Shown one piece after another: positions 10,124 through 24,845 of a DNA stretch of 64,000 nt. The DNA is from Agrostemma githago. Lineage: Eukaryota > Streptophyta > Magnoliopsida > Caryophyllales > Caryophyllaceae. The stretch's first letter is position 1; the number at the start of each line of letters is the position of its first letter. Both the position numbers and the translations under genes were made by a program. The stretch covers positions 41,886,683 through 41,950,682 of the forward strand of contig OY288250.1 in the NCBI GenBank assembly GCA_958450325.1. Reading direction: 5' to 3'. The notes under the pieces are model-generated. The model saw only the letters and a program-made list of their open reading frames with translations, was not told where the DNA came from and did no database searches.

Positions 10124-13100
10124 TGTAACACCCCTGATTTTATAAATTAAATTAAATTAAAATCATGTTCGTATTTTTATTTTTACGATTTAACTCGTGA
10201 TTCTTAAAAATTATTATAAAATGAATTTATTATTTAATCATTTCAAACTCCCAAAATTCTATTTGATTCCGAAAATCTTCTTATATTTAAAACATATTTT
10301 TATTTCTGTTTCGGTTCATTTTATACATTTAATTTAATTCTTATCGAAAATCTATTTCGATGATTTAAATTCTAAAATCTTTTTAATTATTTATGTTTAA
10401 GCTCGAATTTTGTATTTTAGGCTCGAAGCTCATTTATTATAAGTTTCTTCAAAATATTTATTACCTTTCCTCGAAAAATCAATTTAATTCACTTTATCGA
10501 AGATTTTTATTATTTATCGAAAAATACTATTTCATCGTCTAAATTATTTAATTCTATAAGTTTCGTTTTCGTCTCGAATACTAATTTACTCATTTTATTT
10601 TGACGGCCCGATTATTTATTAGTTTTATTGATTCGTTTTTAATTCTTTTTCGTGAGTCAGTCAACTTATCGTTTCGGAATTCGATTACTACCCGATTCAT
10701 TTAATTATACTGTATTTCTTACTCCCTCTAACGTGAGCTATTTAGCCCCCTTTCCTATTTCTTTTGTTTTACGTGTCCCTTAAATCCTCTTTGATTCAAC
10801 GTACACCCTTTTGCTTTTCCATTTCTCTTTCCACCGCTTAATCACCATACTTCCCCCTTTGTCCACCTTACTTACGTTCTCTCCCTCTGCCTTTTTGTTT
10901 CATTTTTTTTCCTATTCATTCACCCCCCTTCTTCTGCTATCTTCTCCACCAGTCTTCTTCTCAAACCTGCTGCCTACAGTCCATCATCACCTTACGCATC
11001 CTCTGTTTCGACCCCCCTGTCTTCCCTTCGTGTGTCCCTGTTTCAGCGATGGTAATCTCCTCTCCTTCTTCTTCATCTTTGTTGTTGTCATGCTGGTCAT
11101 CTTTTGTTCGTTCATCCCCTTTTGTGCGTCGCTTCTTCTGTCGTTGTTACGGCGATGCTACTGATGTTGCGTCTTTTGTTGTTCAATCGGTTGTGAATCA
11201 ATTCTTCTACAGTTGATTAGTTTTCTGTTGCCATTGTTATGCGCTGATATTGTTGTTGCGTTCGTCTATGAACTGTTGTCTGCGTGTTGTTGTTGTTATA
11301 TGTTATATCGATGTTTGTTCGCTCTTCTCTTCTTATTCCCCTTCGATCTACTTCTCTCTCTTAATCTACCTCTGATCTTTCTTCTTCGTTTGATGTTGTT
11401 GTTATTGACATAGCTGCTGATGCTTCGTTCTTTTGTCGTTCGGTTTATTGTTGTGAGATGTTGATTTTGTTGTTGCACTCGTTGTTGTTTGTTTCTTCTT
11501 CTTCCCCTCCTTTTCTTATTTGTCCCTTTAGTCTTTTCCGTTTTGTTGCTATTGCCTGCTGCTGCAGTTTGTTGTTTCCGTATCTTATGTCTCGGTTTTA
11601 CCCGACCTTCTTCTTCCTTTCATCCACTTATCTGTCGCAGCTACGTTTTGCTGCTACTGTTTGGTCACGTTTACTGCTACCTACGTTTTCCTTCTCCCCG
11701 TTCTCGTTCTTTGTCCGTTTCCTCTTGTTATTCTTCATTCTTTTGTTGCTTTTGTCGCATTGTCTATTTCGTTGTGCTACTATTCTGTTCCACCTTCTTC
11801 TCATTTTCTTTTTCTTTTTTTCTACAGTGTTGTTTCGTGACGGCCATTGCTATTGATGTGTCGCTGCTGTTGTCGACATATGGTTCGTGTTCAAGCTGCC
11901 GCTCGGTGTCCAATTCTATCGTGGGTGTGTCTCAAGTCTTTGTGAGGACCCCGTCGAGGATTAGTATGTGATCAACGCGGAGATTGACTCAAGGTAACTT
12001 TAGGACGTTACTTGATTTTAAATCGTATGTTTGAGTAGTAGTATGTAGTAAATATTTTAACTCCGGTTTTCTAATTTTTAGCTATTTATTATTTTGCTAA
12101 TAATATTATTTTTTTTAAATCGTATGTCTTATTATATTTTATAGTTTTCGATATCGTTTTATAAATCGTTAGTAATTTAATTATTTACGATCGTTATAAT
12201 ATTTTGTGGTTATCGTGACACTAGTAACTAAATAAAAACGATTTCATATTTTCTTCAGATTCCGTTAAAGTATAATTTTAACTCAAAATCGTATTTCTAT
12301 ATTATAATCAAGGTTTGTATACTTGTTTGATAAATTAATTTTCGTTTTATGATTTATACTAATAAATGAGAAATATAGTCGATTTTGTTTTAAATATATT
12401 TTTAGTCGAGACTATTTTCACTAATAATTTCTTATTTGTTTACAATTGACTATTTTTAGTAAAATCCGTATTATTTATTGATAAAAGCTATTTGTTAAAA
12501 ATGATTTGAAATCTTTGTAAATTCATTTCGTTATAAACTTGTTGACTCAATTAATTTTGACATCATTTTCGTAATTTATAATTTTAACTCGATTTCCTAA
12601 TATTTATAAAATACTATATATTGACTTATTATATTTTAATTATATTTTGAGTAACGAATTTAGAAATATACTAAAGTTACGATAATAATAAAATATTAAT
12701 TTCGTTAGAAATGCTATTTTTATATATTTCACTTATTTTAGTAATTTACGTATTTCTATAAAAATATTTCTATTTTAAGTAAGTTTCTAAAATTAGTAAG
12801 TTTCTATTTATAGAAAGTTTTCCTTTTATGTAAAATGTTTATCCCTTTTATCTTCATATTATTCATAATGATTATATCTCTTGTATATTTCGATAATGGC
12901 TGTTTTGGAGTTATGGAGTAAGAACAAGTGTGAGGTTTAGAGTAATATATTTCGGAGTTTACGTTTTTGCCATCAACTATACGGCTGGTGTGTCTTTATG
13001 GGGCACACTGGTTGTTAAACCGAGCATATATGGTGTTCGGGAGTGTGTGTACATTTTGACCTTAAACTCGTGCCGCGCAGTGTAAGACGCCGTCGGGTTG

Positions 13101-13811
13101 AATGGTTTATTTATGGTGCTCGGGAGGGGTGTGCATATTATCTTAAACTAGGGCCACGCATTTATAAGTCGTCGTCCTATTATGGTTGAGTAGCCTAGTT
13201 AGAGATCGAATTTTGATTTGTTTGAACTAGTTCTCGAAGCTAGTTTTTAGTATTCTCCTAGTGAAAGTCTAGCCGTCAACACAAATCCTATCCATAACGC
13301 CATTTTGAATATTTTTATTATTATCGATACATTTTTGTTTGCAGGTTGGCAAATATTTCAAGTTTTCTTCTGAAAACTTGTTCTGATTTTATTGTTCTAA
13401 TGCTTTAAGTTTTCTCCGAAACCTGATTTTTGTTATATCATTTAATGTTTTCCATTTTAAGTATTTTGATATAATAATACTATTATTTTTCCATATGTTA
13501 TAATATGGCTGGGAGAACGTCTTAGTTACTCCACACTGACGTGGCTGTTATGTTTATAACATGACAGGTATTTGCTGCTGGGTTTTGGGTGTGAGCTAGC
13601 GAGTAGCATGGATCCTACTCTATCATTATTCATGTAATTTATGGACTTGTATAACCCGTTTGGAGAATTTTACTTTTAGCCCTTTTGTAAAAAGAGGCCT
13701 TTGTATTGACTTACCATTTCTTTTAATAAGATATAGTTTGTCAGTGTGTTTTAATCCCAACTCTACAGTGTTTCCGCCACTGTATTGCATTATAATTTCT
13801 AGGGGATTACA
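10124..13811 (+). repeat. LARD-A 5' LTR
   Basis: 3,688 bp, TG...CA. Contains a long pyrimidine-rich tract (about 10730-11860), which yields spurious Leu/Ser/Phe-rich open frames, then AT-rich sequence. It closely matches 16630-20649, apart from a LINE insertion in that copy and small differences. Confidence 0.92.
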
Positions 13812-16629
13812 GTTGGTATCAGAGCATTGTTGCTTCCGACGCTTACACCTGATTCTAGGAAAAATACCAATAAATGATTTGAACATTAAAGAAATATTAG
13901 TGAGAGATGGGTAGGAACAAAATAAGGACTCAACTGTTAGATTTATATGTTCTTGTAACTCAATGACTATCATTGAATATTTATTTCTTTTATCGAGAAG
14001 AAGATGAATGAACAAGATGTTGGTAGGATGCTGCTCCAGATCGGGACAAGACCTTCTTAGGACTCTCAACGCCTGCTGACTCGAGTGGACACTACCTTGG
14101 TGATCCAAGAAGGATGTCGATGGTGACTTTTCAGCTCCAGTTCATTTTCTTAAGCTACAGGTTAGATGATCAAGGGTAGGTTCCTGTTCTATGATGTCGC
14201 AGTAGATCCAGATTGAGCGACCCAAGACTTGCGTGCTCGTTCCTCTGCAAGATGATGAAGTAATCCTTTTGGTTTCCTCGTGAACCTTAGAGGTCTAAAC
14301 TTTCCCTTCTCGTTTTAGGTCTTTTTCATCAAGAATCGTTGATTCTTTTCTTCCTGCTTCTGCCTTTTCCAATTCTTCTCTTATTTATTCTCATATTCAT
14401 TCGCTTGGTGAATCCTCGTTCTATTCTTCTATTCTACCATCTTTCTCTTCAGATTCTTTGGTTAGACCGGATTCTGTCTTAGTGAACCCCACGTTATAGA
14501 TGTTTGAGGTTTAGTAAACCCTCGTTACCTAGTTTAAGGATTGTGAGTCTCCCTTATCTTCTAAGCAAGTAAGATATTCTTGAGGATCGATTTGAATGGC
14601 AAAATGTTGATTGATGGAATTAAGATGATACTTTAGACTCTGAACCTTGGGTTATAGGTTACTTTGATTATTTTGGAGTACTTAGAATTGAATATATTTT
14701 GGAGTAGTAAGAGTGTGTCATATTTGATGGATACCTAGTACCTAACCTAGAACTGAACTAAGTGTAACTGACAATATTACTTTGAAATTCCTATCTAATA
14801 CTTATTTGATGGATGCATCGTGTATATTTGGGATCATAGATTATTGTTTGAAGTGTTAGCCTGAGAGTTGTGGTACCATTAAAGTTTTTCATTATTGTCG
14901 TTAGTAATATTTTTGGCTGACATAGATTGCCTTTGTTTCTTGAGAATTAGACAGTTGATGTGTAAGGTTGTAACCTATGAACTTTGGAGTTGAGTTATCT
15001 GAATTTGGATGAATTATTCTTAACCTTGAAGAAAAGAACTATCTTGCACAATCATAATTTGAGTTTTTTTGTGTTGTTTTGGGGAATACTATAATACAGA
15101 TCATCTTATTGGGACTTTCAGTTTAGAACCTTTGACCAACGAGATTGTGGCTTCGTTGAGTTATTAAACATTTTGTGGTTGCACCTTTCTGATTAGAAAT
15201 TTGATGGATTTCTCAGACCAATTGTCGAACGACGTTTTTTGAAGATGTGCGTATCTGTTATTATATATTGAGGTTGAGTGTGCCTTAGGTTGGTGTACTT
15301 TACTAACCCTTGCCTATTTATGGTGTTAAGAATATGTGGTGATCTTTTTGAGGATTTCGTACCCGAGCATTGTTAATTGGTGGATTTTGTATAGTGGTCC
15401 TTACTCGAGAAATTTGGAATATACCTCGAGTTCAAACTTTAGGAGCTTTGGATTTAGGAACCTTATCGATGGCAAGTTTGGGTGTGTTTCGTTGACCGTT
15501 GGAATTTTAATTGTTGAGATTAGATTATAAAACAATTGTGGGTTAGTATCGTGACGTTTGAACGATTGGATAATCACGTAAGACATTTTTTGGAGGTTGT
15601 GACTGGGTTAGTACCACCTAGCGCCTAATTTTAGACTTAACATATTTGATGGAAATTAGGAACGCGTGTTGTGGGAGTCGTACCGGGAATCTTGAGATGG
15701 TTAACTTCTTCTGTAATTCCTTGAGAGCTCTATTTGACTCTCAATTTCGTTTCCCCCTTAGCTTTTCTTAAATCTTGCTACTTCTTCTTCGACCAATCCC
15801 TATGACTTCTTTATCTGAAAATTTCTGTTTTGATTTATCGTTGACCTTGACTCTATTTATACATTTACCTTTTTCCCGAACCTATGTTATGAAAAGTTTG
15901 ACAAATTTAAAATTTTGGATTTTCTTGAAATTTTAAATTTTGAGTTATGAATTTTAAAACATTGTGCTTTATTTTTGTTTTATTTTTGGTTGATAACCTA
16001 TATTTAGCTCTGTTTCAAAAATACCTTAATAATTTATTTTAAAATATTTCGAAATTGTTTCAAATTTCTATTTTCTAACGTGTTTTAATTTTACGAAAAC
16101 TTTCATAATTGCTAATATTTTGATTTCTGTAAGATTATTATGTTAAATGATTTAACATTTTTTTTTTGAAAAACATCGTATGTCTAAGTTTTTGTTTTAT
16201 TTCGATAGACTTTTAATCTGTTATTGAAACTGTTTGACGACTAGTTTTTGATTTTTATTTACTAACTACCAAAACTTGATTTCTCAAATTTTTGTTCGGT
16301 CTTAAAACAAAATAATGTCGAAATTCTTAATCAAAACATTCTACTGTTATTTTGAAAATATTTGGGTACTTTTCCCTCTCGAGTTCGTTTACAAATGTTA
16401 TCGTCATTATTGTATCAAATAATTTTTAACTTGCGATGTTATTAATTTAAATGATTTTAAACTTTGGGAACTGAGCCCAACTCATCTTGAAATAAAATTT
16501 TGTCTAAACCGAGATTGTGATGCGAGTTAAGCATTCTTCTTTTGTTCAAATGATATAATCTTGTGTTACATTCTATTATTATATTTTTGATTAGTTTCAA
16601 GGACGAAACTTCTGTATAGTCGTGAAGAT
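13812..16629 (+). other. LARD-A internal region, non-coding
   Basis: 2,818 bp with no protein domain in any frame. The first 500 bases are conserved with LARD-B (53327 and 59953 onward), including a GATGGGTAGGAACAA block that could be a decayed gag start. A minus-strand open frame at 13626-14108 has a counterpart in LARD-B but looks incidental. The region ends with a purine-rich GTCGTGAAGAT tract serving as a degenerate polypurine tract. Confidence 0.8.
13814..13825 (+). other. Primer binding site (tRNA-iMet), LARD-A
   Basis: TGGTATCAGAGC, complementary to the 3' end of plant initiator tRNA-Met, starts two bases after the 5' LTR. Confidence 0.93.
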
Positions 16630-19600
16630 TGTAACACCCCTGATTTTATAAATTAAATTTAATTAAAGTTATGTTCGTATTTTTATTTTTATGATTTAAC
16701 TCGTGATTCTTAAAAATTATTATAAAATGAATTTATTGTTTAATCATTTCAAACTCCAAAAATTCTATATGATTCGGAAACTCTTCTTATATTTAAAACA
16801 TATTTTTATTTCTGTTTCGGTTCAATTTATACATTTAATTTAATTTTTATCGAAAGTCTATTTCGATGATTTAAATTCTAAATTCTTTTTAATTATTTAT
16901 GGTTAAGCTCGAATTTTTATTTTAGGCTCGAAGCTCATTTATTTTAAGTTTCGTCAAAATATTTATTACCTTTCCTCGAGAAATCAATTTAATTCACTTT
17001 ATCGAAGATTTAATATTTATCGGAAAATACTATTTCATCGTCTAAACTATTTAATTCTATAAGTTTCGTTTTCGTCTCGAATACTTTATTTACTCATTTT
17101 ATTTTGACGGCCCGATTATTTATTAATTTTATTGATTTATTTTTAATTCTTTTTCGTGGGTCAGTCAACTTATTGTTTCGGAATTCGATTCCTGCCCGAT
17201 TCATTTAATTATACCGTATTTCTTACTCACCCCAACGTGAGCTATTCACTCATTTCCCATTTCTTTTGTTTTACGTGTCCCTTGAATCCTCTTTGATTCA
17301 ACGTACACTCTTTTGCTTTTCCATTCCTCTTTCCACCGCTTAATCATCATACTTCCTCCTTTGTCCACCTTACTTACGTTCTCTCCCTCTGCCTTTTTGT
17401 TTCATTTTTTTTCCCATTCATTCACCCCCCTTCTTCTGCTATCTTCTCCATCAGTCTTCTTCTCAAACCTGCTGCCAACAGTCCATCATCACCTTACGCA
17501 TCCTCTGTTTTGACCCCCCTGTCTTCCCTTCATGTGTCCATGTTTCAGCGATGGTAATCTCCTCTCCTTCTTCTTCATCTTTGTTGTAGTCATGCTGGCC
17601 TGGTCATCTTTTGTTCGTTCATCCCCTTTTGTGCGTCGCTTCTTCTGTCGTTGTTAGGGCGATGCTACTGATGTTGCGTCTTTTGTTGTTCAATCGGTTG
17701 TGAATCAATTCTTCTGCCGCTGATTCGTTTTCTGTTGCCATTGTTATGCGCTGATATTGCTGTTGCGTTCGTCTATGTACTGCTGTCTGCGTGTTGTTGC
17801 TGTTATATGTTATATCGATGTTTGTTCGCTCTTCTCTTCTTATTCCCCTTCGATCTACTTCTCCCTCTTAATCTACCTCTTTCTTCTACGTTTGATGTTG
17901 TTGCTGTCGACATAGCTGCTGATGCTTCGTTCTTTTGTCGTTCGGTTTGTTGTTGTGCGATGTTGATTCTGTTATTGCACCCGCTGCTGTTTGTTTCTTC
18001 TTCTTCCCCTCTTTTTCTTCTTTGTCCCTTCTGTTTTTTCCGTTTTGTTGCTATTGCCTGCTGCTGCAGTTTCTTGTTTCTTTATCTTGTGTCTCGGTTT
18101 TCCCCGATCTTCTTCTTCCTTTTATCCACTTTGTTGCCGCAACTACGTTTTGCTGCTACTGTTTGGTCACGTTTACTGCTACCTGCGTTTTCCTTTTCTC
18201 CGTTCTCGTCCTTTGTCCGTTTCCTCTAGTTATTCTTCCTTTTTTTATTGCTTTTGTCGCATTCTCTGATTCGCTGTGCTACTATTCAGTTCCACCTTCT
18301 TCTCATTTTCTTTTTCTTTTTTTCAACTGTGCTGTTTCGTGATGGCCATTGCTATTGATGTGTCGTTGCTGTTGTCGACATATGGTTCGTGTTCGAGCTG
18401 CCACTCGGTGTCCAATTCTAGCGTGGGTGTGTCTCAAGTCTTTGTGAGGACCCCGTCGAGGATTAGTACTTGATCAACACGGAGATTGACTCAAGGTAAC
18501 TTTAGGACGTTACTCGATTTTATATCGTATGTTTGAGTAGTAGTATGAAGTAAATATTTTAACTCCGGTTTTCTAATGTTTAGCTATTTATTATTTTGCT
18601 AATAATATTATTTTTTTAAAATCGTATGTCTTATTATATTTTATAGTTTTCGATATCGTTTTATAAATCGTTAGTAATTTCATTATTTACGATCGTTATA
18701 ATATTTTGTTGGTTATCGTGACACTAGTAACTAAATAAAAACGATTTGATATTTTCTTCAGATTTCGTTAAAATATAATTTTAACTCAAAATCGTATTTC
18801 TATATTATAATCAAGGTTTGTATACTTGTTTGATAAATTAACTTTCGTTTTACGATTTATACTAATAAATGAGAAAATAGTCGATTTTGTTTTAAATATA
18901 TTTTTAGTCGAGACTATTTTCACTAATAATTTCTTATTTGTTTACAATTGACTATTTTTAGTAAAATCCGTATTATGTAATAATAAAAGCTATTTGTTAA
19001 AAATGATTTGAAATCTTTGTAAATTCATTTCATTTATAAAACTCGTTGACTCAATTAATTTTGATATCCTTTTCGTAATTTATAATTTTAACCCGATTTT
19101 CTAATATTTATAAAATACTATATATTGACTTATTATATTTTAATTATATTTTGAGTAACGAATTTAGAAATATATTAAAGTTACGATAACGACGATAATA
19201 ATAAAATATTAATTTCGTTAGAAATGCTATTTTTATATATTTCACTTATTTTAGTAATTTACGTATTTCTATAAAAATATTTCTATTTTAAATAAGTTTC
19301 TAAAATTAGTACGTTTCTATTTATAGAAAGTTTCTCTTTTATATAAAATGTTTATCCCTTTTATCTTCATATTATTCATAATGATTATATCTCTTGTATA
19401 TACCGATAATGGTTGTTTTGGAGTTATGGAGTAAGGACAAGTGTGAGGTTTAGAGTAATATATTCTGGGGGTTTACGTTTTTGCCATCAACTATAAGGCT
19501 GGTGTGTCTTTATGGGGCACACTGGTTGTTGAACCGAGCATATATGATGTTCGGGAGTGTGTGTACATTTTGATCTTAAACTCGTGCCTCACAGTGTAAG

Positions 19601-20649
19601 ACACCGTCGGGTTGAACTGAGTATTTATGGTGCTCGGGAGGGGTGTGCATATTATCTTAAACTAGGGCCACCCATTTATAATTGGCCGTCCTATTATGGT
19701 TGAGTAGCCTAGTTAGAGATCGAAGTTTGATTTGTTTGAACGGAGCTCGAAACTCAGAAGGAATGCAATAAACGAAGTACTGAACGTAGCTATATACCAT
19801 ATTTGGTGCCAGAGAAACAGGGCTCATATAGATGGAATTCTATTGCACCCTAAAGCTATACTACGGAAGATACAGGAAGATTTCAGGCTTAAACTAAAAC
19901 AAGGATTGGATGGAAAGTCTGTAATTGAAAAGCAATGGCTAGATAGGCTGTTAGATGTAACTTTTATATCTCATAGCTGATTTAAGCGCGCTGAATCTGT
20001 GTATACATACGTTACCATTATTTATACAATTTTTACACTTTACCAAACAAAAAGAACTAGTTCTCGAAGCTAGTTTTTAGTATTCTCCTAGTGAAAGTGT
20101 AGCCGTCAACACTAATCCTATCCATAACGCCATATTGAATATTTTTATTATTATCGATACATTTTGGTTTGCAGGTTGGCAAATATTTCAAGTTTTTTTT
20201 TTTTTTTCCTGAAAACCTGTTTTTATTTTATTGTTCTAATGCTTTAAGTTTTCTCCGAAACCTTATTTTTGTTATATCATTTAATGTTTTCTATTTTAAG
20301 TATTTTGATATAATAATACTATTATTTTTCCATATGATATAATATGGCTGGGAGAACATCCGAGTTACTCCCCACTGACGTGGCTGTTATGTTTGTAACA
20401 TGACAGATATTTGCTGCTTGGTTTGGGGTGTGAGCTAGCGAGTAGCATGAATCCTACTCTATCTTTATTAATGTAATTTATGGACTTGTATAACCGTTTG
20501 GAGAATTTTACTTTTAGCCCTTTTGTAAAAAGAGGCCTTTGTCTTGACTTATCATTTCTTTTAATAAGATATAGTTTGTCAGTGTGTTTTAATCTCAACT
20601 CTACAGTGTTTCCGCCACTGTATTGCGTTATAATTTCTAGGGGATTACA
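16630..20649 (+). repeat. LARD-A 3' LTR carrying a LINE insertion
   Basis: 4,020 bp. Without the 316-bp LINE-derived insertion (19742-20057) it would be 3,704 bp, close to the 5' LTR. Starts TGTAACACCCCTG and ends GGGGATTACA. It differs from the 5' LTR by scattered substitutions and small indels, so the insertion is not recent. Confidence 0.92.
19742..20057 (+). mobile_element. 5'-truncated LINE 3' end
   Basis: Absent from the 5' LTR of the same LARD, so its borders are exact. It is bounded by a short GAAC duplication (19738-19741 and 20054-20057). The coding part, ending at a stop at 19980, contains VAIYHIWCQRNRAHIDG and then helical sequence with Lys and Gln. The YHIW..RN signature is that of the C-terminal end of plant LINE reverse transcriptases (after the zf-RVT domain). 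An A-rich tail (CCAAACAAAAA) precedes the second GAAC. Severe 5' truncation is usual for LINE copies. Confidence 0.8.
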
Positions 20650-21799
20650 CTAAGATGTAGGTCCGGTCGGTACTACTAGAAACTTTAGAACTAGACTCAA
20701 CTTGAGGTCGCTAGAATTAAGCTAGTCTACCCAAAATATCATGACCTAATTAGTCCTTGACCCGGTCGGCGAAAAGTCCGAATTGTGATACTAACTAGTT
20801 AATCCTGGCCAGTAATTAATCAATCAGAATTAAAACAATATTCAGGCGACAGTTCATATGATCAGAGACAGGTCAATTTTCTATAACCCAATTAATACCC
20901 ATCGATGCCCTTAAACACTAGATAAAAATTAGCTATGCCTGATGATTGTAATTAAACTCATGAAATACGAATTGCATTTAAACATAGTGAATACGAATTG
21001 AATTAAACTGCGCAACGATAATAATTCTACACTAACAAACGATAAGCAAAACTGAATTCAAAATGACTACTAAAACAAAAGACGAATTAAGACAAGAATT
21101 AAACTACGAAATTGAAATTAAATTAAAAGTATCGATACCGAACAATTTGAGATCTGAAAAGGGAAGAACAGAATTCGATGTATCTTGCGAAGAAAAACGG
21201 GAAAAGCGCAAACTTCTACGCTAAGCAAAAGTAACGTGATGTTTGTAAAGTATGAAAAAGCTTGTCTGACAATTCCTCCTCCAACTGATTTAAAAGAAAT
21301 CAGTTGGACTTAAAACGGGCCCATAATTCTAAGTAAGTAAAAATCTAATCCGCGGCCCGGATGTGACACACTCGATCGAGTGCATGCAGTGCCACTCGAT
21401 CGAGTGGATACGTGATTGCTCCAATCTTCGTTCGTTTTTTGGCTAGAAAGATGAATCGGCCCAAATTTCCAATGCAGTCCGGTTGGATGCGGTTAAGAGG
21501 CACTCAATCGAGTGCTATAGCACTACTCGATCGAGTGGACGCTGCTAGAACTCGTAGCTGAGTTCTTCATTGCTTATCGGTTTTTCGTTTTCTTCCTCGT
21601 CCTCCGTTCTCGTCTCGGCTATCTGGGCTATTACTCCTAAATATGCTCAAAATTGTACCTAACCTGCAAAATAGCACGAGAATCGGCAGTATCGACTTTC
21701 TAATAGAAATCGACATTAAATATATAAATATGGAAGAAGAAAAGCTAAAAATGGTTGCCGGGGGGACAATAAAATACGATATAAAATATGTTGATCAAA
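20650..21799 (-). mobile_element. Athila-like LTR, right part (split)
   Basis: Continuation of 9845-10123. In minus orientation the LTR starts TGATCAACATATTTTAT near 21799. It is preceded by a PPT-like sequence and the GCTTGAGGACAAGCAAA block (21822-21840 region) typical of the 3' end of gypsy elements. It contains CTCGATCGAGT palindromes at 21369-21540. The exact LTR start is estimated. Confidence 0.65.
21369..21540. repeat. CTCGATCGAGT palindromes in the Athila-like LTR
   Basis: Four copies: CACTCGATCGAGTG, CACTCGATCGAGTG, CACTCAATCGAGTG and TACTCGATCGAGTG. They are arranged as two pairs about 100 bases apart. Confidence 0.85.
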
Positions 21800-22838
<1,039 letters not shown>

Positions 22839-22852
22839 TATATATATATATA

Positions 22853-23810
22853 GAATTAGGATTTGGTGTAAACACACCAATTTGGTGTAAACACCCTAAC
22901 AATCTGAACCGTTGATCTTAATCTTGATCAACGGTTCAGATTAGATCTCACAATCCAACAAAACCTCAAAAAAACCTCACAACCTGCCTCTCTGTCACTC
23001 TCTTCTCTTTAGGGTTACATCAATTTTCCTCCCAAAAATCCCCAAATTTCCTCACGAAAATTCATCATCCTAATTTACCAGAAATTCGTTCATCCTATCA
23101 TCTTAGTTTGTTCTATCTCGAAAGTCTGCTCAATTGTATACGAAATTTGTTCAATTCGTATACAATTCGTTCAATTCAATTCAATTTTCATAAATTCGTT
23201 CAATTTTCAAAAATTCGTTTTTGATGAGCATGGATTCCATGAAGCATGAACCTATTGTTGATGAACATGAAGGTAATGTCGTTATAATTCAATAACTAAT
23301 CATTTTTGAATAAATATTCGTTTTTTAAGTTATTTATCCATTTTTTTAGCATGGATTCGTTTTTAACTATTGGTTTTTGATTCCCTCCAGAATTCTTTAT
23401 GATAAATATCGATTTCAACATAGAAAACATGAATCAACTTGAAGATAATCTCAAAATTTATAGAGTACTTGAATATATATGTTGGAATAGTTGAATATAT
23501 GTGTTGGAGTAATTGAATATATGTGTTGGAGTAATTGGAGTACTTGAGTATATTTGTTGGAATAGTTGAATATATGTGTTGGAATAATTGAATATATATG
23601 TTGGAATAGTTGAATATATGTGTTGGAGTAATTGGAGTACTTGAGTTTGTGTGTTGGAATAGTTGAATATATGTGTTGGAATAGTTGAATATTATGTGTT
23701 AGAGTAATTGAATATATGTGTTGGAGTAACTAAGTATATATGTTGGAGTAATTGGAGTACTTGAGTATATGTGTTGTAATAGTTGAATATATGTGTTGGA
23801 ATAACTTAAT
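22853..23810. repeat. Left long TIR of the MULE
   Basis: Mirrors 34500-35845 with many substitutions and indels. Includes a copy of the first exon (ATG at 23224, EPIVDEHEG before a GTAATG donor at 23273), the AGAATTCTTTATGAT block after CTCCAG, and a 22-bp minisatellite. The left copy of exon 1 is a by-product of the long TIR rather than a second gene. Confidence 0.75.
23467..23805. repeat. 22-bp minisatellite, TTGAATATATGTGTTGGAATAG type
   Basis: About 15 degenerate units alternating GGAATAGTTGAATATATGTG and GGAGTAATTGGAGTACTTGA. The complementary array lies at 34590-35215 in the right TIR. Confidence 0.9.
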
Positions 23811-24240
23811 GTTAGACATAAGTTAATGTGTACAATCTGTATATACCTTATTGAGCTGGATAACCAAAACATTAGCAACTATGGGTATGATTGGTCGGTT
23901 GACAAGATCGATCTTTATCAAAACTGCAAATTCTGTAAGTTTATCACTTAGCAGGCGTCTTCCGACCAATCTCAACATTGAGGTCAAAGGCGGTACAGGT
24001 ATAGGGGGAAGGAGAATCCCAAAGTTTATTTACAAATTGATAATGTCACAAGGTATATATATTCATCAACTTGACTTCAATATTTGATAACTATTAACTC
24101 GTCTTCATTTAACGTGTGATTTTTTCAGGGAATGTCACGGAAAGAAGAGGTCTCGGGGAAAGGAAAATTATATCACATGGAGAAGAAGTCATATTTGGGA
24201 ATGACGTTAAATTTTAGATTTAATGGAAATACTTGGAGAG
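23806..24240. other. Unassigned MULE interior with possible coding remnant
   Basis: A plus-strand open stretch (23851-24087) includes IEVKGGTGIGGRRIPKF, and another open stretch after TTTTTCAG ends at a stop about 24218. I could not match either to a known FAR1 C-terminal motif with confidence. They may be remnants of the transposase end or captured sequence. Confidence 0.3.
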
Positions 24241-24642
24241 CAAATATGCCATAAACAATTCATTTAATGTGTCGTTTTTTGTAGATGCATTATGTTTGGT
24301 GGTTTTTAAATGATATGTAATTAGACAAACATAGTTATTCCAATGCTTGTAAGTAGTTACTCCAACAATATTTTGGTTGTTATTCTAACAATCATTCAAA
24401 TTATTGATTAAATCAATCAATTACTCACCTCTAATGTTGTTATTCCAATGTTTATAATCAGTTATTCTTATATTGGATAACAGTTACTCTAAAATTAACT
24501 AATTACTGATTGATTGAATTAATCAATCAATTCTTCTTCTTCAATTACTCTAATGTTGTTATTCTAATGCTTACAAGCAGTTATTCCTGTATTAGACAAT
24601 AGTTACTCCTCCATTTGATCTCAGTTACTTTAACAGTTTACA

Positions 24643-24845
24643 CCAAGATATAAGGTACCAAGTATTCCAAGCTATAATAACAAGTATTCCAAGCTATAAA
24701 ACCAAGTATTTCAAGATATAACACGGTATACCAAGCTATAATACCAAGTATTCCAATATATAACACCAAGTATTCCAAGCTATAATACCAAGTACTACAA
24801 GAAATAACGCCAAGTATTCCAAGATATAACACCAAATGCTCCAAC
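24643..24845. repeat. 24-bp tandem repeat, ACCAAGTATTCCAAGCTATA type
   Basis: About eight units of ACCAAGTATTCCAAGCTATA plus AAC or AAT. Single further copies occur at 25205-25247 and 25487-25505 on both sides of the Stowaway element, showing that the MITE landed inside this array. Confidence 0.88.

Larger units (their letters stand above)
10124..20649 (+). mobile_element. LARD-A: large coding-less LTR retrotransposon
   Basis: A complete element: 5' LTR (10124-13811), internal region (13812-16629), 3' LTR (16630-20649), flanked by a 4-bp duplication CTAA (10120-10123 and 20650-20653). The LTRs start TGTAACACCCCTG and end GGGGATTACA. A perfect initiator-Met tRNA primer site follows the 5' LTR. 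No gag, protease, integrase or reverse transcriptase frame exists anywhere, so it must have moved using proteins from another element. Such elements are known as LARDs (large retrotransposon derivatives). The TGTAACACCC start, Met primer and TTTCAAGGACGAAACTT block just before the 3' LTR resemble chromovirus Tekay/Del elements, so an origin there is likely (inference). Confidence 0.9.

Noticed and set aside
10811..11971. Long Leu/Ser/Phe-rich open frames on the plus strand (repeated at 17313-18473 and 49137-49905)
   Set aside because: They come from the pyrimidine-rich part of LARD LTRs, occur in several overlapping frames, and are not conserved as protein between LTR copies.
13626..14108. 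Minus-strand frame with HSSQQALRVL...SCPDLEQH, seen also at 53390 and 60016
   Set aside because: Sits in a stretch conserved at nucleotide level between LARDs. Length and start differ between copies and no family is recognised, so it is more likely incidental than a gene.
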